Below, one piece after another: positions 1-5,182 of a stretch of 5,182 nucleotides of DNA. Made by a program: the position numbers and the translations under genes. Source of the stretch: Microcaldota archaeon (GTDB taxonomy: Archaea; Micrarchaeota; Micrarchaeia; Burarchaeales; JACQQB01); the NCBI GenBank assembly GCA_016207225.1, contig JACQQB010000046.1, positions 1 to 5,182 of the forward strand, read 5' to 3'. Position 1 is the first letter of the stretch. Each line of letters opens with the position of its first letter. Under the pieces are notes generated by a model. That model had not been told where the DNA came from. It made no database searches and saw only the letters and a program-made list of their open reading frames with translations.

Positions 1-251
1 CCCACTTTCCGATATCTATTGAAATAAAAGATAAAAAATTGGTAATTAAAAACTTCTTAGGTGAAAAGCAGCCGAGGTCTGCCAAGATCGTAGGCACAAC
101 CAAGATTGAAGTAAAGGGTCAAGAAGTAACCATCTCAGGAACAAGCAAAGATGATGTAGGGCAAACAGTTGCAAATTTAGTCAATGCTACAAGAATATCC
201 GACCGTGATTCAAGGGTATTCCAAGACGGGCTTTATATAATTGAGGAATGA
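1..251 (+). CDS. rpl6: 50S ribosomal protein L6 (uL6), C-terminal part, cut by window start
   Basis: L6 is a large-subunit protein that binds 23S rRNA near the sarcin-ricin loop and the factor-binding site. The first complete codon is at base 3, and 82 residues can be read before the TGA at 249-251. They begin HFPISIEIK, the usual join into the second alpha/beta domain of archaeal L6. Residues 13-21 (LVIKNFLGE), the central VTISGTSKDDVGQTVANL segment and the terminal RVFQDGLYI are strong family signatures. Archaeal L6 is usually about 180 residues, so roughly the N-terminal 100 lie upstream of the window. The TTG at 39 is an internal Leu codon, because the homology continues upstream of it. 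The stop is followed at once by the L32e start region, as expected for the archaeal spc operon. No anomalies are seen in the visible part. Confidence 0.95.
   Translation, partial: HFPISIEIKDKKLVIKNFLGEKQPRSAKIVGTTKIEVKGQEVTISGTSKDDVGQTVANLVNATRISDRDSRVFQDGLYIIEE
243..246 (+). promoter_or_regulatory. Shine-Dalgarno site for rpl32e
   Basis: GAGG lies in the last codons of rpl6, with 7 bases between it and the ATG at 254. It sits almost directly against the ATG at 248, too close to serve that start. It therefore argues for the downstream of the two in-frame ATGs. The motif is short, so this is suggestive only. Confidence 0.45.
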
Positions 252-253
252 TT

Positions 254-592
254 ATGAAAAAGAGATCTCATCCAACATTTTCCAGAGCTAACTTCAAGAG
301 AAAGGACAGGAAAAGGGTAAAGGATAATTGGCGCAAGCCAAGAGGCATAGATAACAAAAAGAGATTAAAAATAAAATACATGGGAAGAGAACCAAACATC
401 GGCTGGCGCAATTCCAAGGAAACAAGATATCTTCACCCATCAGGCTTGAAAGAAGTTTTAATCTACAATTCAAAAGACCTTAATAAGCACAAAGGAAAAT
501 GCTTGAGAATTGCCCATTCTGTAGGTATGAAAAAGAAAACAGAAATCGTACAAAAAGCCACAGAGTTAGGTATAAAAGTCGTAAATCCGTGA
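254..592 (+). CDS. rpl32e: 50S ribosomal protein L32e (eL32)
   Basis: L32e is a basic large-subunit rRNA-binding protein found only in archaea and eukaryotes. The product is 112 residues. Diagnostic segments are WRKPRGIDNKKR at 26-37, PNIGWRNSKETRYLHPSG at about 47-64, then LKEVLIYNSKDL, and a C-terminal VGMKKKTEIVQKATELGIKV that matches the family ending. It is compact: many archaeal L32e proteins are about 130 residues or longer, and here the N-terminal lead-in is nearly absent. An in-frame ATG at 248 would add two residues (MI) and overlap the rpl6 stop as ATGA. I prefer ATG 254 because a GAGG motif is correctly spaced for it; the choice is not certain. The gene ends in TGA, which lies within the ribosome-binding site of rpl19e. 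Identity is very secure. Confidence 0.95.
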   Translation: MKKRSHPTFSRANFKRKDRKRVKDNWRKPRGIDNKKRLKIKYMGREPNIGWRNSKETRYLHPSGLKEVLIYNSKDLNKHKGKCLRIAHSVGMKKKTEIVQKATELGIKVVNP

Positions 593-593
593 T
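589..593 (+). promoter_or_regulatory. Shine-Dalgarno site for rpl19e, overlapping the rpl32e stop
   Basis: GTGAT matches part of the archaeal anti-Shine-Dalgarno complement (AGGAGGTGATC) and lies 3 bases before the ATG at 597. It contains the TGA stop of rpl32e (590-592), so a ribosome ending L32e sits on the start signal for L19e. This fits translational coupling. Confidence 0.5.
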
Positions 594-596
594 GTT

Positions 597-1052
597 ATGA
601 GTTTACAAACCGTAAAAAGAATAGCCTCATACCTGCTTAAAGCAGGTGAAAGCAGAATAAAGATTAAACCTGAGGAAATAAAAAGGGTAAAAGAGGCTTT
701 GACTAGGGACGACGTCAGGTCACTAATCAAGGAAGGGATAATATTTGCCGAAAAGAAACGGGGAGTTTCAAGGGCCTTAGCCAAAATAAAACTAAAGAAA
801 AAACAAAAGGGAAGGCGAAGAGGGTTTGGGAGCAGAAAAGGTACTAAATACTCAAGAATCTCAAGAAAAAGAATATGGATTAATAAGGTTAGGGCACAAA
901 GATATTTATTGAGAGAATTACAAAGTAATGGTAAGATAAAAGAGAACAATTACAGGAGTCTCTATAAAATGGTTAAGGGAAGGGCATTCAAGAGCAAGGA
1001 AGGAATGCTTACCTATTTAAAGGAAAATAATCTAGTAAGCGGTAAATTATAA
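597..1052 (+). CDS. rpl19e: 50S ribosomal protein L19e (eL19)
   Basis: L19e is an archaeal/eukaryotic large-subunit protein with a globular N-terminal domain and long basic helices running along the rRNA. The protein is 151 residues, the usual archaeal length. Visible signatures are LTRDDVRSLIKEG at 35-47, the basic linker GSRKGTK at 78-84, WINKVRAQRYLLRELQSNG at 94-112, and YRSLYKMVKG at 119-128. Lys and Arg make up much of residues 54-92, as expected for rRNA contact. The start is the only ATG in frame near the homology boundary and has a GTGAT site just upstream; the ATG at 592 is in another frame. Four bases separate it from rpl32e and 10 from rpl18. It ends in TAA. Confidence 0.96.
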   Translation: MSLQTVKRIASYLLKAGESRIKIKPEEIKRVKEALTRDDVRSLIKEGIIFAEKKRGVSRALAKIKLKKKQKGRRRGFGSRKGTKYSRISRKRIWINKVRAQRYLLRELQSNGKIKENNYRSLYKMVKGRAFKSKEGMLTYLKENNLVSGKL

Positions 1053-1062
1053 GCTGGTTTAT

Positions 1063-1644
1063 ATGAGTAAAGCAACAGGACCAAAATATGTTGTCCAATT
1101 CAGGAGAAGAAGGTCAAATATAACTAATTATAAGAAGAGGTTGGCATTGGTAAAATCAAATTTAGTCCGAATCGTGATTCGCAAGACTTCCAAGAACATA
1201 CTTATTCAATTCATTCAATTTTCGGAGAAAGGTGACAAAACCCTCATATCTACAAGATCCACAGAACTAAACAAATACAACTGGCATGCAACAAACAACA
1301 CTCCGACTGCTTATCTAACTGGCTTGCTGGCCGGAAACAAAGCATTAAGAGCCGGAATAAAAGAAGCAATTCTGGACATTGGCCTGCACGCACCTAGCAA
1401 AGGCTCATGTGTTTTCTCAGGGCTCAAGGGAATCATAGATTCAGGAGTAAAAAGCAATGCCGGTGAGGGCCTATTCAGCGAAGAGAGGATAAAGGGAATT
1501 CACATAACAAAATATGCTGAAAGCATAAAAAACACAGATAAGTACAATTCCGTTTTTGCTTCATACTTGAAAAAGGGCATAAAGCCCGAAGAGTTGACTG
1601 TTCTTTTTGAAAAAACCAAGGGAACTATAAAAGCTGGTGCTTAA
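1063..1644 (+). CDS. rpl18: 50S ribosomal protein L18 (uL18; archaeal L18/eukaryotic L5 type)
   Basis: L18 binds 5S rRNA and brings it into the central protuberance of the large subunit. The product is 193 residues, the long archaeal/eukaryotic form rather than the bacterial form of about 120. In order: N-terminal TGPKYVVQFRRRR (5-17), NYKKRLALVKS (22-32), VIRKTSKNI (38-46), PTAYLTGLLAG (81-91), EAILDIGLHAP (101-111) and CVFSGLKGIIDSG (116-128), followed by a charged C-terminal tail. The opening MSKATGPKY aligns with the usual archaeal start, which supports ATG 1063. Its ribosome-binding site is weak: only GGT at 1056-1058 precedes it, unlike most neighbours. A low-intensity ATTCAA repeat at 1204-1221 does not change length relative to the family. 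The gene ends in TAA one base before the chosen S5 start. Confidence 0.96.
   Translation: MSKATGPKYVVQFRRRRSNITNYKKRLALVKSNLVRIVIRKTSKNILIQFIQFSEKGDKTLISTRSTELNKYNWHATNNTPTAYLTGLLAGNKALRAGIKEAILDIGLHAPSKGSCVFSGLKGIIDSGVKSNAGEGLFSEERIKGIHITKYAESIKNTDKYNSVFASYLKKGIKPEELTVLFEKTKGTIKAGA
1636..1639 (+). promoter_or_regulatory. Shine-Dalgarno site for rps5
   Basis: GGTG lies in the last codons of rpl18, 6 bases before the ATG at 1646. The alternative GTG start at 1637 would lie inside this motif. The site therefore decides in favour of ATG 1646. Confidence 0.6.
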
Positions 1645-1645
1645 A

Positions 1646-2314
1646 ATGGAAGAAAAACAAGACCCAATGGACTGGAATCCAAAAACTGAAATAGGTAAAA
1701 AAGTAAAAAATAAAGAAATAACTACTATTGAAGAAATATTCGCAGCAGGAAGACCAATACTGGAGTCACAAATAGTTGATATACTTCTACCAAATCTCAC
1801 GGAGGAAACACTCGAAATCAAAACAACTCAGAGAATGACAGACTGTGGAAGGAAAACCCAATTCAGGGCAATAGTTTTAGTAGGGGATGGAAACTCTCAT
1901 GTTGGGATAGGAATAGGGAAAGCAGATGAAACAAGGCCAGCAATAGAGACTGCAATAAAAAATGCAAAAAAAAGAATAACCAGTATCCCACTGGCCTGCG
2001 GTTCTTGGGAATGTGGTTGTGGTCAAAAGCACACCTTGCCGATATTAGTTGAAGGAAAGAATGGAAGTGTCTCAGTAACTTTAAAACCCGCATCACGTGG
2101 GGTTGGTCTGGCAGCGAATGAAGTAGTTAGAAAAGTACTTGGGATGGCAGGAGTCAAAGACATTTGGAGTTTTTCAAGAGGAAGAACCAGAAATATTTAC
2201 AATTCCGCGATGGCGGTTTACAACGCACTCGAATCCTTGAACAAGATCAAATGGCAAGGTAGTTGGGAACAAGTAGGAACAGTCAAGCAACCTGAAGGTG
2301 AAGTCAGTGGATAA
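1646..2314 (+). CDS. rps5: 30S ribosomal protein S5 (uS5), archaeal type
   Basis: S5 belongs to the small subunit, near the mRNA entry channel, and affects decoding accuracy. With ATG 1646 the product is 222 residues, normal for archaea. An N-terminal extension (1-60) contains NPKTEIGKKV. The RNA-binding domain follows, with MTDCGRKTQFRAIVLVGDGN (64-83) and HVGIGIGKADE. Next comes the archaeal motif CGSWECGCGQKH at 118-129, with C118, C123, C125 and H129 placed as a possible metal site. The C-terminal domain has GSVSVTLKPASRGVGLA (140-156), VLGMAGVKDIWSFSRGRT and a closing helix to about residue 200. A GTG at 1637 would add MLK but lies within the GGTG ribosome-binding site, so I reject it. 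The 3' end overlaps rpl30 by 8 bases and carries its ribosome-binding site. Residues 203-222 form a low-conservation tail. Confidence 0.96.
   Translation: MEEKQDPMDWNPKTEIGKKVKNKEITTIEEIFAAGRPILESQIVDILLPNLTEETLEIKTTQRMTDCGRKTQFRAIVLVGDGNSHVGIGIGKADETRPAIETAIKNAKKRITSIPLACGSWECGCGQKHTLPILVEGKNGSVSVTLKPASRGVGLAANEVVRKVLGMAGVKDIWSFSRGRTRNIYNSAMAVYNALESLNKIKWQGSWEQVGTVKQPEGEVSG
2297..2301 (+). promoter_or_regulatory. Shine-Dalgarno site for rpl30, inside the rps5 coding region
   Basis: GGTGA is a perfect core match to the archaeal anti-Shine-Dalgarno sequence and lies 5 bases before GTG 2307. The upstream alternative GTG at 2298 is part of the motif itself. This supports a GTG start at 2307 and coupling to rps5 translation. 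Confidence 0.65.
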
Positions 2315-2744
2315 AAAAATATTGGCAGTTGTATTGGTTCGTGGCGTAGCAGATGCTTCAAGAAAGATAGAAGGGACCTTAAATTTATTAAACTTAAAGC
2401 AGGTCAATACCTGCACAATAATTGACTCAAGACCATCCTATATAGGCTCCATCAAACTTTGCAAAGACTACATTACCTGGGGAGAAATAAACCCTGCTAC
2501 TTTTAAAAGATTATTCGAAAAAAAATTAAATGGAGAGCTGAAAGAAAAGAAGCTAACTCCACAGCAGCTTGCAGACAAGATCCTGAAATTCGAGACTGAT
2601 TTCAAAAAAGAAGGAATACGCAATGTATTCCATTTGAATTCACCAAAGAAAGGCTACAGGCATATCAAAAAACCGTATCCAAAGGGTGCTTTGGGCTACA
2701 GGGCAGAAGCAATAAACCAACTTTTGGCTAGAATGTTAAGGTGA
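2307..2744 (+). CDS. rpl30: 50S ribosomal protein L30 (uL30), archaeal long form
   Basis: L30 is a large-subunit rRNA-binding protein. Bacterial L30 is about 60 residues; archaeal and eukaryotic forms (L30/L7) carry a C-terminal extension, and this 145-residue product is of that kind. The ferredoxin-like core begins ILAVVLVRG (5-13) and includes TLNLLNLKQVNTCTIID (24-40) and YITWGEI (55-61). The archaeal extension ends in FHLNSPKKGYRHIKKPYPKG and ALGYR (108-132), typical of the family. I choose GTG 2307 because GGTGA sits 5 bases upstream and the protein then starts MDKKILAVV, close to family starts; GTG 2298 would add three residues. It overlaps rps5 by 8 bases. Its TGA stop at 2742-2744 is part of the rpl15 ribosome-binding site. 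A small GCAGGT/ACCTGC inverted repeat lies at 2399-2414. Confidence 0.95.
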   Translation: MDKKILAVVLVRGVADASRKIEGTLNLLNLKQVNTCTIIDSRPSYIGSIKLCKDYITWGEINPATFKRLFEKKLNGELKEKKLTPQQLADKILKFETDFKKEGIRNVFHLNSPKKGYRHIKKPYPKGALGYRAEAINQLLARMLR

Positions 2745-2745
2745 G
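2740..2745 (+). promoter_or_regulatory. Shine-Dalgarno site for rpl15, containing the rpl30 stop
   Basis: GGTGAG lies just upstream of TTG 2750, with 5 bases between GGTGA and the start, the same geometry as at rpl30. The TGA of rpl30 is inside it. The longer reading frame would start at GTG 2741, within the motif and with no site of its own. Confidence 0.6.
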
Positions 2746-2749
2746 TAAT

Positions 2750-3160
2750 TTGGCAAGAAGACATAGAAAAGCATCAAGAAAATATTTAGGTTCACGCTCT
2801 TGGGGAGCTGGCAATATAAAAAATAGAAGAGGAAAAGGAAGCAAGGGAGGCAAGGGTTATGGTGGAGGCCAGACCACAAAGTGGTCATGGATCGTGAGAT
2901 ACGAGCCTGATCATTTTGGCAGACACGGTTTCACAAGACCAAATAAAAAATTGGTCAAAACAATCAACCTTTTCGAGCTTAATATCTTAGTGGAAAAAGG
3001 AAAAATTGAGAAGACGGATGGTAAATATAATTTTTCTTTCGACGGAAAAATTTTAGGAACCGGAACTATTAAATACCCCCTAAAAATTAAAGCAGCTAGT
3101 TTTTCTAAAAAAGCCAAAGAAAGAATAGAACAAGCAGGTGGGGAAATCTTAACAGGCTGA
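2750..3160 (+). CDS. rpl15: 50S ribosomal protein L15 (uL15)
   Basis: L15 is a large-subunit assembly protein whose Gly/Arg/Lys-rich N-terminal arm threads through 23S rRNA. From TTG 2750 the product is 136 residues. The arm holds RKASRKYLGSRSWGAGN (6-22), RRGKGSKGGKGYGGG (26-40) and KWSWIVRYEPDHFGRHGFTRP (44-64), the archaeal/eukaryotic form of the conserved block (compare YAPDHLGKRGF). The globular C-terminal half includes KILGTGTIKYPLKIKAASFS, matching the usual beta-strand segment before the terminal helix. TTG 2750 is preferred because GGTGA is 5 bases upstream and MARRHRKASRK then aligns with archaeal N termini. GTG 2741, which overlaps the rpl30 stop as GTGA, would add MSN and cannot be excluded. 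A 22-base gap precedes secY, the largest in the window. Confidence 0.95.
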   Translation: MARRHRKASRKYLGSRSWGAGNIKNRRGKGSKGGKGYGGGQTTKWSWIVRYEPDHFGRHGFTRPNKKLVKTINLFELNILVEKGKIEKTDGKYNFSFDGKILGTGTIKYPLKIKAASFSKKAKERIEQAGGEILTG

Positions 3161-3173
3161 GATAAGAAAAACT

Positions 3174-3177
3174 GGTG
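3174..3177 (+). promoter_or_regulatory. Shine-Dalgarno site for secY
   Basis: GGTG in the short rpl15-secY gap lies 5 bases before ATG 3183. An out-of-frame ATG at 3179 leads only to a seven-codon frame, so 3183 is the real start. Confidence 0.55.
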
Positions 3178-3182
3178 TATGA

Positions 3183-4673
3183 ATGCGTTTAGATGTACTT
3201 AAGCCAATAGTCAAATTATTGCCGGAAGTCAGAGTCCCTGAACGAATTCCAACCCTTAATGAAAAATTACTCTGGACACTAATAGCACTTCTAATTTTCT
3301 TTACCATGTACCATGTATTCCCAATAGGTGTAGATGTTACCCAACTTTCAAGCTCTCAATTTGCATTTTTGGAAGTCATTCTAGCAAGCAGGATAGGCAG
3401 CTTAATCACAGTCGGCATCGGTCCAATCATCCTAGCTTCAATCTTTTTACAACTTTTCATGGGAGCAAAAATAATAGAGATAGACCTAAAAGATCCAGAC
3501 CAAAAAGCTCTATTCCAGGGAGTACAAAAAATACTTGCAATATTCCTATGTATCGTAGAGCCTGCAGTGTATGTTTTTAGCCCTGGTGGCCTACCAGTTC
3601 TGGGCCAAGCAACTGGGACTGCAATAGTCAGCATATTCTTCACACAATTCCTTGTCCTATTCCAACTAGCACTAGGCTCAATAATCCTTCTATATCTGGA
3701 TGAAGTCGTTTCAAAATACGGTATAGGAAGCGGAATCAGCCTGTTCATCGCTGCAGGTGTATCCTTAAGTGTAGTTCAGGGTACGATAGGCTTAATAGGC
3801 CTTACGAGCGGGATTTCTCCCGAAAGAACGGTACTGTACGCGATTCAACAGGGAGGCGCAAATGCGATAGCAAATGCGATAATTGCACTGCTTCCAGTTT
3901 TGTTCACGGCAGTGGTGTTTCTAGCGTCCACTTATGCGGAAGGCATGAAAATAGAAATTCCACTAGCATTCGAAAGGGCACGTGGTTTTGGTGGCAGATT
4001 CCCTATAAAATTCCTTTATGTTTCAAACATACCTGTAATTCTAGCATCAGCGTTACTGCTTAATTTTCAATTACTAGCAAGAGCAATAAGTGGTTTATCC
4101 CCAATCAACATTGGAAATGCTGACATAATAAAAACAATCGCAGATGTAGGGCCAGGAGGCACAATACAAGGAGGTTTGATTTATTTCCTAACTCCAACAT
4201 TCCCAAACCCATTGTTTGTGGGATACCAAGGCTACCTAGCATACTTCAGTGGAGCACGTGACTTAATATTCCCCTTCCTAGGTACGATAAGCATTCCTTT
4301 GGTAGTCCACGCAATCACTTATCTGGCATTCTTGATAGTTCTTTGTATAATCTTTGGTAAATTCTGGATAGAAACTACAGGGATGGGTCCAAAAGAGGTT
4401 TCAGAGCAATTGCAAAGGTCTGGATTGCAAATACCGGGCTACAGGAGAGATCCAAGGATTGTTGAAAAGGTCTTAGACAGGTACATACCGGTCATAACTA
4501 TTCTTGGAAGTGCCTTCGTCGGCGTGTTGGCTGGTTTTGCGGACTTGACTGGTGCTTTAGGTACTGGAACAGGGATTCTATTAACCGTAGGTATCCTACA
4601 CAAATTCTATGAAGAACTGACAACACAAAGGATGTTCGAAATGTACCCTCAATTAAGGAAACTAGTGGGATAA
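3183..4673 (+). CDS. secY: Preprotein translocase subunit SecY (archaeal SecY/Sec61 alpha)
   Basis: SecY is the membrane channel through which the ribosome exports or inserts proteins, together with SecE and Sec61 beta. The 496-residue product has ten hydrophobic segments, at about 29-49, 76-94, 115-133, 145-172, 184-204, 231-250, 276-296, 371-393, 434-453 and 455-474. The plug region is ASRIGSL at 68-74. Compared from memory with the Methanocaldococcus jannaschii structure, the pore-ring positions map to I79, I83, I185, I189, I286 and L467, all hydrophobic. Other conserved blocks are YLDEVVSKYGIGSGISLFIA (171-190), PIKFLYVSNIPVI (274-286) and WIETTGMGPKEV in the cytoplasmic loop before TM9. 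It is about 60 residues longer than the M. jannaschii protein, mainly in the TM7-TM8 outer loop and the TM3-TM4 and TM5-TM6 regions. No signal peptide is expected. It follows rpl15 and is 2 bases from adkA. Confidence 0.97.
   Translation: MRLDVLKPIVKLLPEVRVPERIPTLNEKLLWTLIALLIFFTMYHVFPIGVDVTQLSSSQFAFLEVILASRIGSLITVGIGPIILASIFLQLFMGAKIIEIDLKDPDQKALFQGVQKILAIFLCIVEPAVYVFSPGGLPVLGQATGTAIVSIFFTQFLVLFQLALGSIILLYLDEVVSKYGIGSGISLFIAAGVSLSVVQGTIGLIGLTSGISPERTVLYAIQQGGANAIANAIIALLPVLFTAVVFLASTYAEGMKIEIPLAFERARGFGGRFPIKFLYVSNIPVILASALLLNFQLLARAISGLSPINIGNADIIKTIADVGPGGTIQGGLIYFLTPTFPNPLFVGYQGYLAYFSGARDLIFPFLGTISIPLVVHAITYLAFLIVLCIIFGKFWIETTGMGPKEVSEQLQRSGLQIPGYRRDPRIVEKVLDRYIPVITILGSAFVGVLAGFADLTGALGTGTGILLTVGILHKFYEELTTQRMFEMYPQLRKLVG
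3786..3803 (+). repeat. Imperfect 9-bp tandem repeat in secY
   Basis: ATAGGCTTA (3786-3794) is followed directly by ATAGGCCTT (3795-3803), 7 of 9 bases identical. It is in frame and encodes IGL-IGL at SecY residues 202-207, at the outer end of TM5. It could be old slippage or chance in a hydrophobic helix. Confidence 0.4.
3858..3881 (+). repeat. Perfect 12-bp in-frame tandem duplication in secY
   Basis: GCAAATGCGATA occurs twice in direct succession (3858-3869 and 3870-3881) without a mismatch. It is a whole number of codons in the secY frame and encodes ANAI-ANAI at residues 226-233, at the start of TM6. Identity at synonymous positions points to a fairly recent duplication rather than convergent protein sequence. 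Confidence 0.75.
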
Positions 4674-4675
4674 GG

Positions 4676-5182
4676 ATGATAATAGTAATGGGCATACCAG
4701 GTGCAGGTAAAAGTACAGTCCTAAATGAATCCATAAAAAACTCCAAAGAATGGAAAATTATAAACTATGGAGACGCGATGTTTGAGATCGCCAAAAAGCT
4801 AAACCTAGTAAAGCACAAAGATGAAATCAGAAAAATGCCCATAAGTGCCCAAAGAAAAGTACAGGAAGAAGTTGCAAATTATTTGTCAAAAGTAAGCCCA
4901 AAAATAATACTCGATACACACTGCTCCATAAACACACCAAAGGGATACCTGCCCGGGCTACCGTTGGCCTTACTTTCCAAGCTTAATGTCGAGGGATTGG
5001 TTTTAATAGATGCTCCCATCAAAAATATACTATCAAGAAGGGGAGCAGATAAGTCCAGAATAAGGGATATGCAAAAAAAGGAAGAACTTGAAGAGCATGT
5101 GCTTCTCAACAAGGCATTTCTGTCTGCTTATGGCATGGTTACAGGTGCCCCTATCATTGTAATCCAAAACGAAGATGGGAAG
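4676..5182 (+). CDS. adkA: Archaeal adenylate kinase AdkA, N-terminal part, cut by window end
   Basis: Adenylate kinase interconverts ATP + AMP and two ADP in the cytoplasm. The frame is open to the window edge, giving 169 residues; archaeal AdkA is about 190, so some 20 are missing. The start MIIVMGIPGAGKST contains the Walker A P-loop GxxGxGKST at 6-14. Signatures of the archaeal family, distinct from bacterial Adk, follow: INYGDAMFEIAK (29-40), HKDEIRKMP (47-55), IILDTHCSINTPKGYLPGLP (77-96), and SRRGADKSRIRDMQ with LEEHVLLNKAF (139-148). The Arg pairs at 121-122 and 128/130 match the usual catalytic/lid arginines of the family. ATG 4676 starts 2 bases after the secY stop. ATG 4688 would remove the first beta strand before the P-loop and is unlikely. 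The ribosome-binding site is poor. Placement after secY is the standard archaeal order. Confidence 0.95.
   Translation, partial: MIIVMGIPGAGKSTVLNESIKNSKEWKIINYGDAMFEIAKKLNLVKHKDEIRKMPISAQRKVQEEVANYLSKVSPKIILDTHCSINTPKGYLPGLPLALLSKLNVEGLVLIDAPIKNILSRRGADKSRIRDMQKKEELEEHVLLNKAFLSAYGMVTGAPIIVIQNEDGK

Noticed and set aside
39..251. A separate small gene of 70 codons starting at TTG 39
   Set aside because: Twelve in-frame residues upstream (HFPISIEIKDKK) continue the L6 homology to the window edge, so this is the C-terminal part of L6.
566..949. Minus-strand open frame of 127 codons opposite rpl19e
   Set aside because: It lies wholly across the secure rpl19e gene. Its Leu/Phe/Ser-rich product is the expected antisense of Lys/Arg-rich codons, with no recognisable domain.
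1204..1221. Tandem-like ATTCAATTC/ATTCAATTT in rpl18 encoding IQF-IQF
   Set aside because: The archaeal L18 family has the same spacing here without a gap, so this is not an inserted duplication but chance similarity of codons.
3161..3182. Possible promoter in the rpl15-secY gap
   Set aside because: The 22-base gap is filled by the secY ribosome-binding site, and no TATA-like box with BRE is apparent at a suitable distance; co-transcription is the simpler reading.
3302..3317. TACCATG repeated twice in secY
   Set aside because: The 7-bp unit is not a multiple of three and falls in TM1 codons (TMYHV) with no length change expected; it is likely coincidental.
3356..3748. Minus-strand open frame of 130 codons opposite secY
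   Set aside because: It is antisense to conserved SecY membrane segments, has no family resemblance and has no start context.
4498..5112. Minus-strand open frames at 4498-4746 and 4879-5112 across the secY end and adkA
   Set aside because: The plus-strand AdkA frame explains the region fully with a P-loop and archaeal motifs; the minus frames are shadows.

Overview
This window is an internal piece of an archaeal ribosomal-protein operon, the distal half of the spc cluster. Everything readable lies on the plus strand. In order it holds the 3' end of rpl6, then rpl32e, rpl19e, rpl18, rps5, rpl30, rpl15, secY and the 5' part of adkA. L32e and L19e do not occur in bacteria. The S5 has the archaeal CGSWECGC motif, L18 and L30 have archaeal-type extensions, SecY is of the archaeal SecY/Sec61 type, and the last gene is an archaeal AdkA rather than a bacterial adenylate kinase. 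The source is therefore an archaeon with AT-rich DNA (roughly 40 % GC, judged by eye). A euryarchaeal or DPANN-type lineage is possible, but the sequence alone does not settle which.

Layout: bases 1-251 encode the C-terminal domain of L6. Bases 254-592 are L32e, 597-1052 L19e, 1063-1644 L18, 1646-2314 S5, 2307-2744 L30, 2750-3160 L15, 3183-4673 SecY, and 4676 to the window edge AdkA. Gaps between genes are 1-22 bases and S5/L30 overlap by 8 bases, so no stretch is long enough for a promoter, terminator or RNA gene. The window opens and closes inside genes, so the operon promoter and terminator lie outside it.

Most starts can be fixed by Shine-Dalgarno matches to the archaeal 16S tail (GGTGA/GTGAT/GAGG type). 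In these the GG lies 7-8 bases before the start codon, and several of these sites overlap the stop codon or last codons of the preceding gene. This favours translational coupling and moves several starts slightly downstream of the longest ORF: S5 to ATG 1646, L30 to GTG 2307, L15 to TTG 2750, and probably L32e to ATG 254.

Six and a half genes make large-subunit or small-subunit ribosomal proteins, one makes the protein-conducting channel at which ribosomes dock, and one makes the enzyme that balances adenine nucleotides. The gene order is the classical archaeal one. I found no undescribed system. The points most worth a second look are small: a perfect 12-bp in-frame tandem duplication and a neighbouring 9-bp imperfect one in the TM5-TM6 region of secY, the enlarged TM7-TM8 outer loop of SecY, and the start-codon and coupling geometry.
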